Shown here in pieces: positions 24,325-32,535 of a stretch of 64,000 nucleotides of DNA. Each line of letters starts with the position of its first letter. The first letter of the stretch is position 1. The position numbers and the translations under genes are program-made. The stretch comes from CAYQLT01 sp964418425. Its GTDB lineage: Bacteria > Bacillota > Limnochordia > Limnochordales > Geochordaceae. A model generated the notes under the pieces. That model was not told the DNA's origin. It made no database searches and was given only the letters and a program-made list of their open reading frames with translations. The DNA lies in contig CAYQLT010000008.1 of NCBI GenBank assembly GCA_964418425.1, positions 17,935-81,934 of the forward strand, given 5' to 3'.

Positions 24325-27300
24325 CTATTCCTGCTCCCCTTGCACCACGTACGTGAAGCCGGCCCGCAGGGCCAGGGCCTCACCCGAGCCGAGGCTTCGA
24401 ACGGTCGCCCCGTCCGGGCTGCCCGTGCGAAACTCCTGCACCGTCGCCGCCCGGGTCATCGTGGCCTGGGCCACCTGGACGCCGGCCCGTACCCCCGGGT
24501 TGCCCAGGCCGCGCAGCGTCCAGCCCGACAGCACGATGGCGCCCTCCCGCAGCCGGGTCTCGCCGCCGCCATCCAGCAGCCGCAGCACGGTGCCCCGGGC
24601 CGGANNNNNNNNNNNNNNNNNNNNNNNNNNNNNNNNNNNNNNNNNNNNNNNNNNNNNNNNNNNNNNNNNNNNNNNNNNNNNNNNNNNNNNNNNNNNNNNN
24701 NNNNCAGCCGGGTCTCGCCGCCGCCATCCAGCAGCCGCAGCACGGTGCCCCGGGCCGGATCTGCCCACTGGATGACCGCCACCGCCGGCTGCGGCGCCTC
24801 AAACACCTCGAAGCGCACCGAGGCGGACAGGGTTTCGCCTTCGGCAGTGAAGCTAGCGGATACGGTGTAGCTGCCCTCCGCCAGCTGAAGCTCGAAGCTG
24901 GCCCCCCGGCCAATCTCCTGGCCGGCGGGCTCCAGTCTCCAGACCAGCTGGTCGGAGACCTCGTCACCGTACGGGTTCACGGCCCGCCCCTGGAACAGAA
25001 TGGGGGAGGCAGCGCTGTAGCGGCCCGCCACGGGCGAGAGCACCTCCACGCCGGCCCCGGCCACCCGGGCCCGCATCACCCGAACCCCCCACGGCTGCGA
25101 GTCGAAACGGCGCCCGGCCTCGATGCCGGCGACCTCTGCTGCCTCCACCGAGCCCCGCACCGAGTACCGCCCTGCCGGCAGCGACAGAACGCCGGAGACC
25201 CGTCCGGGCAGCTGGTCTACCATCACCTGGAACTCCCCTACCTCCACCTGCACCGCCGCCCCGCCCGCGGGAGCCCCTCCCTCGGCCCCCTCGGGAACAG
25301 CCTCCAGCCAGCCCCGGTAGCGTCCCGGCCGCCCCACCAAAAGCTCCACGGGAACCTCCGCCTCCAGCGCCCCGGCGGCAAGCTCGAAGGCCTCGCCCTG
25401 CGGGAAGGCCAGGTCCACAGGCACCACCGCCTCCGCCACCCGGACGCTTGCGAGACTCTCGTCCACCGGCGCCCTCGCCGGCTGCAGCAGCAGCCGCAGC
25501 GAAAGGGCCACCTCCGCGCCGGGGCCGGCGAACGCGCCCGCTGAAAACCGCAGCCTCTCCAGGTCCTCGGCAGAGGTGGCAAGCAGCTCGGGCCCACCCA
25601 ACGGCCCGGCTCCCACCAGCTCCACGGCGTAGAAGGGGAAGGCACGGAGGAAGTCCGCCAGTCGCCGGACGTCCCCGCCGGCAGCCGTCCAATCCACCGA
25701 CGCCCCCACGTGCAAAGCCTCGTCGCCTTCCACCACGGTGCGCTGCAGGCCCGCCTCGTCCAGCACCGCGAAGCCGGTAAGGCGGGGCGCCTGCACGGAA
25801 AACTCGGCCACGCCGGTTCCCGCGGTGTTGGAGGCCGCATCGGTCACCCTGGCGCTCAGCCGGTGGATGCCGGGGCCCAGATCCTCAAGCTGGAAGCGGG
25901 CCGGCGGTCCTGCGAGGCCTTCCTGACGGGCTACCAGCTGCCCGCCGTCATAGAGCTCGACGGTGAACGGCGCCTGCCCTTGCTCCGAGAAGCGCACCTC
26001 CACAGGCACCGCCGAGCCCAGGAGATAGGCCTCCTGCAGGACGCCCAGCTCGGGCGCGAGGTCCGCCGAGGCGACAAAGAAGGTGAGGCTGGCGCGGGCC
26101 AGCTCCCCCACCGCCGGGTGGGTCAGCACCAACTCCGCCTCCACCCGGCCCCCGGGAAGCTCGCCGGGCGCGAGGGTGAGCGGGGCCGGCTGGTCGAAGC
26201 TTTGGCCGCCTACCTGCCACGCATATGCAAGGGGGAAGGCGGCGGCGTCCAGTTCCCGCCCCCGCACGGGATCGCTCAGGGTCAGCTGCAGGATGAGGGT
26301 GTCCGTCATCAGGAAGTTCAGGCCGGTGATCCCGTCGGCGGTGATCGCCCGAAGGCTGGCCAGCGGAGCGACCGCCTCGAAAGAGCGCACGGTCTCCCGC
26401 TGCTCTCCCCGGGCGTCCTCCACCACAGCGCGCAGCTCGTAGCGGCCCGGCGCCAGGGGCATGAGATCAAACTGCACTGCCGTCCCCGCCTCCAGGCCGC
26501 TCCATGCGGCTAGCTCCTGACCGTCCCCGCCAGGCCCGCTCAGCAGCAAGCGCAGAGAGTAGGGGGAAAGGCCCCCGATGGCCTGCGGCAGCTCCACCGT
26601 GAGCGTCGGAGGCTCAAGCAGCACGAAGCGCTCTTCGATGCCCGTCAGCACGGGTTCGGCCAGCCTTCGCGCCACGTTGAAGACCACGGGTTCGCTCTGG
26701 CTTCGAATCCCTGGCAGGCCCGGCAGAAAGACCTCGGCATGGACGACGTGCTCACCCGGGTCGAACGGCCGGCTCAGCGACGGCCCCGATCCGATCCGAA
26801 GCCCTCGGTCGAACCACTCGACCTCCAGACCCGGCGACCAGTCCGGCAGCTCGGCCAGCTCCAGGCCGACCGTCTCCCCCTCGGCAAAGGTGGCGCCGGG
26901 CTCGGGCTGCACAAGGCGGACCTCCGGCAGCTCTTCCACCCGTAGCTCCCGAACGGCGGAGGCCGCCGCGTCGATGGGCACACCCAGGCGGCTCAGGGGC
27001 GCCACCTGCCAGAAAAGAGAGGCGCCGGGCTGCAAAACCCGGGTTGCGTCCGCGTAGCGATACGACGTGGACAGCCCCACGTCCACGCTCCAGGCGCCCT
27101 CCATGGAAGGCGCCTCGCTGAAGCTCACCCGGTATCCCGAAAAGGCGGCTCGCACACCGCCGGGGTTGGGATCGCTCCACTCCAGCACCGGCTCCAGCGA
27201 GCGCACGCCTTCGTCATCTTCGGGCCGCTCTGCCACCAGGGGCTCCACCGCCACGGAGAACTCCACCATCTCCCCTTCGCTGCGGGCCCCCACCCCCACC

Positions 27301-28298
27301 ACCTTGCCCGCCGGATCCACCAGCCGGGCGACGGCGCGGTACGTGTGGCCAGGGATCAGGTCCGCCTCCCCGGGAGGGTACGCCACTGCCAGGGTGCGGT
27401 TGTACTGGGCGCTGGACAGGGAAAGGCTGACCGGTGAGCTCCACGAACCCGCCGGGTCGGTGCGATCCTCCACCGACAGGGTCAGGGTAAGGGAGGAGAT
27501 GTCCGTCGGCACGTCCGGGATGGCAAGGCGCCACGACGGCCGCACCGTCTCGACGGCCTCCCCGTCGCCCGGAAACTCAAACGTCACCGGCTCGGGGTTG
27601 CTGTTGACCAATACGACTGGCGGGGCAGACAGGATCGTCTGCTCGTTCTCCGCGTTGATAGCCGTGAAATCTAGAGCGATGCGGAACGCGGGCAGCATGC
27701 CACCCCGGGCCAGAATATCGTCGAGCAGCTGCTGCACGGTAGGCAGATCCCGGTTTGTCTCCACACGGCTCGTCACCGGAGGGTCGGCCTGGTCGATCTG
27801 GCCCTGTTGGACCAGATCCTGAAGCTTGCGATCGAAGCCCTCCTTATTGAGCCGCCGCTCGGTCACGTCGATGCCAAAATCCAGGTTGCTGACACATAGC
27901 GTGTCCGTGTACTTGTCGGTGAAACGGATGGGCCCTACCTTGAAGGAGGCGTTCCCGGAAAGCTCGGGGTCGAGTTCGACGGAGAAGTTTACGTCGATGT
28001 CCACCCTCACCCGCTTACCCTGCACCATGGAAGGGGGAAGGCAAAGCTCCAACACCTTGCGCTGCTCCACGTCCGCCAGGCCGATGGTGGCCAGCTCCGC
28101 CGCCGACACAAACTGCGGTTCTGCCGCCCGCGCGACATCCGGGGCCGCGCCGGCAAGCGCCCACGCTGCCAAAAGCCCAACTGCCGCAGCGAGCCATGCC
28201 CGGCGAAGCAGAGGAGCTGCAGAAGTCCCAACTCCGCGGAGAGCTCCACCCCCGGGCAAACCACGTGGCAAGCCTCGCTCCGAACCCATCGCCTGCAC
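24325..28298 (-). CDS. Large secreted Ig-like repeat protein (spans artefactual gap)
   Basis: About 1270 residues after merging the duplicated ends at the 24605 gap. Signal peptide (RRAWLAAAVGLLAAWALAGA), a distinct N-terminal domain (residues 60-250, VDIDVNFSVELDPELSGNAS), then a chain of fibronectin/Ig-like modules with recurrent signatures such as PGRYELRAVVEDARGEQRE, GPGIHRLSARVTDAASNTAG and LAEGSYTVSASFTAEGE, and a C-terminal segment GTVLRLLDGGGETRLREGA. No TM or sortase motif at the end. Likely a periplasmic or surface scaffold working with the beta-barrel protein encoded next. Both flanks of the gap read the same frame and residues, supporting one intact gene. Confidence 0.65.
24550..24759. 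repeat. 55-bp direct duplication flanking a 100-N gap (un-merged contig overlap)
   Basis: Positions 24550-24604 and 24705-24759 are identical over 55 bp and touch the two sides of the N run (24605-24704). This is what is left when two contigs sharing a k-mer-length overlap are scaffolded without merging. The same pattern, with the same 55-bp length, occurs at 59743-59952. The reading frame is preserved when the copies are merged, so no coding sequence is missing. Confidence 0.92.
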
Positions 28299-28564
28299 CT
28301 CCGAACCGGGATAACCGCCCTGCGCCCACCGCAGGCCCGCTGCAGGCGGTGCGCTCTCCCCGGATGTCCTTTCCAGCAGGGATGTTTCCGCGGAATGTCC
28401 GGGCCTTCCTGTCGGGTCCTGTCAACTCCCAAAACCGGCGACCCAAATGCCGGAGCAGGGGAAAAGGCTCGCGTAGAAGCGAAGGTCAGAATACGCCGTG
28501 TTGGCGTCTCGGGTGGGCGTGCTGGATGCCCGGAACGTGGCTCGGCCCGTGGGTCCGGCGCTGG

Positions 28565-28960
28565 CTACACCTCTCCAAACAGATCGCCAAGCCGGCAGGT
28601 GAACCCTGGCAGGACCGGCTCTTCGATGACGGCTCCGGGGGTTGACCAGACGTGCGGCGGTTGCGCTGCAGCATGACGGGTCAGGGTGCGAGCCTGCGGG
28701 TCCACCCCCCACACCGCGCGCACGCCGGCCTCCAGGTACTGCTGGATCTTCCGACTCAGGTCGGGCTCCGAAGGATCCCGGACCTCCACGGCCAGACCCG
28801 GCGGAACAGACGTAAAACCGCTTGCGTCTCCGACGTGGGCCGCCCGTTCGGCGGAGTAGAACGCCACATCAGGAGCCCGGAGTACGTCGGGGCCCCGGCG
28901 GACGAAAAAGCCCGACCCGCCGACCACAACCTCACCCAGCTTCTTGGTGATGACGTCCAC
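28565..28960 (-). CDS. Uma2-family (DUF820) nuclease-like protein, short
   Basis: 131 residues matching the C-terminal two thirds of Uma2 proteins: VLRAPDVAFYSAERA, PPGLAVEVRDPSEPDLSRKI, QQYLEAGVRAVWGVDPQART, PVLPGFTCRLGDLFGEV. The family has a restriction-endonuclease-like fold with Asp (APDVAF) and Glu (LAVEV) in the core. The usual first 50-60 residues are absent, yet the GTG at 28960 has a perfect AAAGGAGGT 8 nt upstream, so the short form appears to be translated as such. Function unknown; Uma2 genes are abundant in cyanobacteria and chloroflexi and often spread by transfer. Confidence 0.75.
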   Translation of the reverse strand: MDVITKKLGEVVVGGSGFFVRRGPDVLRAPDVAFYSAERAAHVGDASGFTSVPPGLAVEVRDPSEPDLSRKIQQYLEAGVRAVWGVDPQARTLTRHAAAQPPHVWSTPGAVIEEPVLPGFTCRLGDLFGEV

Positions 28961-29129
28961 GGGCGCGGACCTCCTTTGTTCCCTGCCGTAGTGTACCATG
29001 GCCACGTCAGGGCGCTGGCCCGGCACTGGAAAGACGGCCAGGACCGGGTGCCTTCTCCCACCCGCCGGCCGGCAGATCCTCTCGGCCCGGGCGGCAGGGA
29101 GGCGAGGCCCGGCCTCGAACCCTGTCAGG

Positions 29130-30464
29130 GTGCCTCCTACGAATCGCATCGAAGACGACCCTCTGCATGACGGCAACGGCTTCCAATCCCGGCGGCTGCG
29201 GCTGGCCCGCCTTCTCGGAACCGCCATCGCCGCTGCGGTCTCCGGTTTTCTGGCAGAGCGAGCGGGCGTGCCTGTGGCCTGGCTGGTCGGACCGGTGGTG
29301 GCGGCCGTCGCCCTTAACTGGGTGGACCGGCTGTACCCGCCCCCGGCAGGCGTCCTGCGCCTGGCGCAAGCGGTCATCGGCCTTTCCCTTGGATCCGCGT
29401 TTCGCCGGGACGTGCTGGCGGTGCTGGCGGACGCCTGGCCCGCCGTTTCAGCTTCGGTTCTGGCCACGCTGGCGGGAGGCGTGGCGGCGGGTCTCGTGCT
29501 GGCGGCCCGGGCACGCATCGACCGGGTAACCGCCCTGCTCGGCTTCGTTCCGGGGGCGGCTTCGGGAATGGTGGCGGCAAGCGCCGACCTGCACGCCGAC
29601 CCCGGGGTGGTAGCGCTGGTGCAGTACCTGCGGCTCATCCTGGTGGTCCTGTCCGCGCCCGCGCTGGTGGGCACCGCCCGGCTTCTGGAGGAGGGCCCGG
29701 TAGGCGCGCCGCCGGCGGCCGTGATCGGGGAGTCCCCGCCCGCAGCGGCGGGAGGGGGAACCACCCTCTCATCGGGCGGTGGGCTCGTCGGCGAGGTGTG
29801 GCAGGCCCCGCTGCCCCTTCTGGCCGGCCTGGCCATCGCCGCCCTGGGCGCTGCCGTGGGTAAGCGGCTGCCCCTGCCCGCCGCCCCTTTGCTGGTGGCG
29901 ATGACCCTGGCCGCTCTCACCTCGTCTGCAGCCGGGCTCCCTCTGATGGTGCCTGGCCTGCTGAGCGGGGCGGCCCTGGCCGTGCTGGGAACGTGGGTCG
30001 GCAGCCGGTTCGAGCGGGCGACGGTGGAACGGGCCGGCCGGGTGGCAGCTGTCTCGGCCGCCCTGACCGTGGGCCTGTTCGCACTGTCCGTTGCGGTCGG
30101 CTGGAGCCTGCACCGGTTCAGCGGGATACCGACCCTGGCCGCGCTCCTGGCCACCGCTCCGGGCGCCATCGAAACGATGACCGCGATCGCGGTGGCCACA
30201 GGAGCGCATCCCGAGCTGGTCCTTGCCGTGCACGTCGCCCGCTTCGTGGTCGCACTTCTCGTGGGGCCACCGCTGAGCGCGGCCCTCTCCGGCCGCCCCC
30301 GCCGCCGCGGCTCGCCCGGGCTGTTACACCCGGCCGGCGGGCCCGGGAGCATTGCGCCTCGGCTCTGGCGGCTCCGCCCTCCTCGCCCGCGCCCGCGGCG
30401 ATCAGCGGGGGAGGGGATGCCATCGACCCGAAGGCTCCCCCCGCCGTGCGCCGGCCGAAGTTAA
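29130..30464 (+). CDS. AbrB-family membrane protein (AmoA-type, DUF proteins)
   Basis: A polytopic membrane protein of about 440 residues with roughly ten TM helices, organised as two repeats of the AbrB duplication module: AAAVSGFLAERAGVPVAWLV, LAQAVIGLSLGSAFRRDVL, LLGFVPGAASGMVAASADLH in the first, and LPAAPLLVAMTLAALTSSAA, ALLATAPGAIETMTAIAVAT in the second. The PGA(A/I)xxM signatures are typical. Annotated elsewhere as putative ammonia monooxygenase or AbrB regulator, but the role is not established. The last 50 residues are low-complexity and probably read past the natural end near 30300. Start uncertain (GTG 29130, ATG 28998). Confidence 0.72.
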   Translation: MPPTNRIEDDPLHDGNGFQSRRLRLARLLGTAIAAAVSGFLAERAGVPVAWLVGPVVAAVALNWVDRLYPPPAGVLRLAQAVIGLSLGSAFRRDVLAVLADAWPAVSASVLATLAGGVAAGLVLAARARIDRVTALLGFVPGAASGMVAASADLHADPGVVALVQYLRLILVVLSAPALVGTARLLEEGPVGAPPAAVIGESPPAAAGGGTTLSSGGGLVGEVWQAPLPLLAGLAIAALGAAVGKRLPLPAAPLLVAMTLAALTSSAAGLPLMVPGLLSGAALAVLGTWVGSRFERATVERAGRVAAVSAALTVGLFALSVAVGWSLHRFSGIPTLAALLATAPGAIETMTAIAVATGAHPELVLAVHVARFVVALLVGPPLSAALSGRPRRRGSPGLLHPAGGPGSIAPRLWRLRPPRPRPRRSAGEGMPSTRRLPPPCAGRS

Positions 30465-30613
30465 GGGCCACGACCTGTTCCGAACCGGCCGCATCACGTG
30501 GCCGATGCGCAGGATGGTGATGCGGTCCTCTTCCCGCAGGCTTCCGAACCGGCCTGGAAGTGGGTGCGCGCGTCCATGCATACGCGTTATACTCCGTAGA
30601 GGAGGGGATCGCA

Positions 30614-30856
30614 TTGAGGACGACCATCGAACTGCCCGAAGAGAAGCGAGCGCTCCTCGTCGCCCTGGCAGCCAAACGTGGCTTGCGGGGATATTCTGCC
30701 CTGATCAACGAGGCTATTGACTTTTATCTGCGCGAGCACGCCCGTTCTCGAGCGGATCTCGAGGAAATCCAGCGTCTGGCAGGCACCTGGTCCGATGACG
30801 ACGTGACAGACTTCAGGCGAAGGGTCGCCGAGGTATGGAAGAGCTGGCCGCGGTAG
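30614..30856 (+). CDS. Ribbon-helix-helix antitoxin of second vapBC pair
   Basis: 80 residues: RTTIELPEEKRALLVALAAK, RGLRGYSALINEAIDFYL, and an acidic tail SRADLEEIQRLAGTWSDDDV. The start is a ribbon-helix-helix DNA-binding antitoxin; the tail would wrap the toxin. TTG at 30614 is chosen because AGGAGGGG lies 6 nt upstream and the protein then begins at the first beta-strand; the longer frame from 30560 has no support. A TATACT at 30588-30593 may be its -10, though I see no good -35. Overlaps the toxin gene by 22 bp. Confidence 0.8.
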   Translation: MRTTIELPEEKRALLVALAAKRGLRGYSALINEAIDFYLREHARSRADLEEIQRLAGTWSDDDVTDFRRRVAEVWKSWPR

Positions 30857-31245
30857 TGGACACCTCCGTCCTCGTGGACTTCTTTCGAGGCGACGAACGG
30901 GCAGTCTCCGGGGTTATGCGTCTTCTGAGCGAAGGGACGCCGTATACAACCGCCGTGACACTGTTCGAGTTCTTTGTCGGCGTTGACCCAGCTTCTCGCC
31001 GGGGCCAAAACGCGCGCAAGCTGTTCGACCGGTTGAGCGTGCTTCCCCTGGATTCGAATGCGGCGCTGCTTGCGGCATCCATCGCTCGCGACTTGAGCAG
31101 GGCGGGCCGCCCCATCGGAACCGGGGACGTCCTCATCGCCGGTATTGCCCTGGCCAACCGCCTCCCCGTGATGACGTCCAACGTAGATCACTTTCGTAGA
31201 GTCGGCAGGCTGAAGGTACTCAGCCCCGGTGATCTTGCCCTCTAG
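30835..31245 (+). CDS. VapC-like PIN-domain toxin
   Basis: 136 residues. PIN domain acidic residues at VVDTSVLVDFFRGDERA (Asp), TLFEFFVGVDPASRRG (Glu) and PIGTGDVLIAGIALANRLPV (Asp), followed by TSNVDHFRRVGRLKVLSP, the standard VapC ending. RNA cleavage held in check by the upstream antitoxin. It belongs to a different PIN subgroup from the toxin at 4.0 kb, so the two pairs are not recent duplicates. The ATG lies within the antitoxin gene. Confidence 0.9.
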   Translation: MEELAAVVDTSVLVDFFRGDERAVSGVMRLLSEGTPYTTAVTLFEFFVGVDPASRRGQNARKLFDRLSVLPLDSNAALLAASIARDLSRAGRPIGTGDVLIAGIALANRLPVMTSNVDHFRRVGRLKVLSPGDLAL

Positions 31246-31336
31246 CCGGTGCCCGGCTCCACGGTCAGCTCATGCGCCCGCAGCAGCCGAAGGCGACCGG
31301 AAATCGGGGCCGGGAGGCCGGCCGGCGGCGAGAGAC

Positions 31337-31873
31337 CTACGCGGCGGCCTGCTGGGAGGCGGCAACGGCCTCCGCGTCGATGGTGAAGCTGACCTCCTCG
31401 CCCACCAGCAGGGCCCCGAACTCGAGAACCTGGTTCCAGGTCAGCCCCCAGTCCTTGCGGTTGAGTACGCCGCGCCCCGTCACCCCTGCCCGGAGGTTGC
31501 CCCACGGGTCGCGGATGGGCTCGGTGACCTCCACCTCGAAACTCACGGGCCGCGTCACGTCCCGGATGGTGAAATCGCCGTGGATCCGGTAGCGGCGCTG
31601 GCCGAGGGGCTCGATGCGGGTGCTGCGAAAGATCAGATGGGGATGGCGCTCGGCGTCCAGGAAGTCGGGCGAACGAAGATGGGCGTCACGCTGGGGCTCG
31701 CCGGTCTCGATGCTGGCCGCCTCGATGGTCGCCTCGATGCGGCTCAGCTGCCCGCTGTCGTCGGTCTCGGCCAGGCCGGACACCTTCTTCATCTGGCCCC
31801 GCACCGTAAACAGGCCCATGTGCTTGACCGAAAACGCCAGGCTGGCGTGGCTGGAGTCCACAGACCACCTCAT
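31337..31873 (-). CDS. YceI-family lipid-binding protein
   Basis: 178 residues: RWSVDSSHASLAFSVKHMGL, RGQMKKVSGLAETD, SPDFLDAERHPHLIFRSTRI, then VTRPVSFEVEVTEPIRDPWG and GRGVLNRKDWGLTWNQ. This is the lipocalin-like YceI barrel that binds polyisoprenoid or similar lipids. No signal peptide is present in this form, so it is probably cytoplasmic. ATG at 31873. It is divergent from an HxlR-type regulator, and a strong promoter with an operator-like palindrome lies between them. Confidence 0.9.
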   Translation of the reverse strand: MRWSVDSSHASLAFSVKHMGLFTVRGQMKKVSGLAETDDSGQLSRIEATIEAASIETGEPQRDAHLRSPDFLDAERHPHLIFRSTRIEPLGQRRYRIHGDFTIRDVTRPVSFEVEVTEPIRDPWGNLRAGVTGRGVLNRKDWGLTWNQVLEFGALLVGEEVSFTIDAEAVAASQQAAA

Positions 31874-31932
31874 CGGCTCTCGCCGTCCCCTCCCGCAAGA
31901 CCTGTGTGGGATCACGCTGCAGGGTCGTGTGC

Positions 31933-31962
31933 ATCATAAGGTGTAGCGCTATCCTTTGTCAA
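31933..31962 (-). promoter_or_regulatory. yceI promoter
   Basis: On the minus strand, a perfect TTGACA (31962-31957), an 18-bp spacer and TATGAT (31938-31933) sit 60 bp before the yceI ATG. The palindrome TAGCGCTA lies inside the spacer. Close to consensus at both hexamers, so the gene is likely strongly transcribed when not repressed. Confidence 0.65.
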
Positions 31963-31968
31963 GCGCTT
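31944..31968. promoter_or_regulatory. Paired AGCGCT palindromes, candidate HxlR operator
   Basis: TAGCGCTA (31944-31951) and AAGCGCTT (31961-31968) share a core AGCGCT and have centres 17 bp apart. One covers the spacer of the yceI promoter and the other abuts its -35. The divergent hxlR-type gene starts 138 bp away, so the regulator it encodes is the obvious candidate to bind here. Confidence 0.45.
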
Positions 31969-32105
31969 TTGCGGGCAAAGTTATCGCCCCGGCCGATCTC
32001 TCGGGCAGGCCGGCGAGCGGACTGCGCACCCGCTGCGACGGGACGGGCAGAACGAAAAGGGGGGCGTTGCTGGCGGCGGGCACAAAATGCTACCATGAAT
32101 CCGGC

Positions 32106-32519
32106 ATGGACCACGAGCCCGCCTTCTGCCCGGTGCAGGCGGCCATCGACCTCCTGCAGGAAAAGTGGACGCTTCATATCATCCGCGGGCTTCTGGACGG
32201 CCCCAGGGGCTTCAACGAGCTGGCCCGGGCCGCAGGAGGCTGCAATCCCGCCACGCTCTCCCAGCGTCTGGAACGGCTGGTCGAGATGGGCATCGTGGAA
32301 AAGACCATCCAGTCCCACATGCCGCCCCGCACCAGCTACGCCCTCACCCGCTCCGGACAGGAGCTGAAGCGGGTCATCGACGCCATCGAGCGGTGGGCTC
32401 GCCGCTACCTGGTCGTCCCGGAACCTGGCAGGTCCGCCAGCCGGCCGGCCGACGCCGATGCGGTGCCGGAGCCGCACGGAGCTTCCGCGGCCCCAAAGAC
32501 GCGAAGCGGCGCCCCCTAA
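32106..32519 (+). CDS. HxlR-family winged-helix transcriptional regulator
   Basis: 137 residues. Family start DHEPAFCPVQAAIDLLQEKW with the conserved Cys, then TLHIIRGLLDGPRGFNELAR, NPATLSQRLERLVEMGIVEK and the wing RTSYALTRSGQELKRVIDAIERWA. HxlR proteins sense aldehydes or redox stress, often through that Cys. It is divergent from yceI and upstream of the symporter and kinase genes, either of which may be targets. The ATG at 32106 lacks a strong Shine-Dalgarno sequence. The C-terminal 25 residues are low-complexity. Confidence 0.88.
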   Translation: MDHEPAFCPVQAAIDLLQEKWTLHIIRGLLDGPRGFNELARAAGGCNPATLSQRLERLVEMGIVEKTIQSHMPPRTSYALTRSGQELKRVIDAIERWARRYLVVPEPGRSASRPADADAVPEPHGASAAPKTRSGAP

Positions 32520-32535
32520 GCCTGGAAGAAGCCGT

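Noticed and set aside
24550..24759. Genuine 55-bp tandem duplication in the Ig-like gene
   Set aside because: Copies end exactly at the N run and an equal-length case exists at 59743, which fits an assembly overlap better than biology.
28961..30352. Long minus-strand frame upstream of the Uma2 region
   Set aside because: Low-complexity Ser/Arg/Ala-rich sequence antisense to the clear AbrB membrane protein; only the Uma2 portion is real.
3967..31245. The two vapBC pairs as a recent duplication
   Set aside because: Antitoxins and toxins of the two pairs differ in sequence and motif spacing, so they are independent members of the same broad families.
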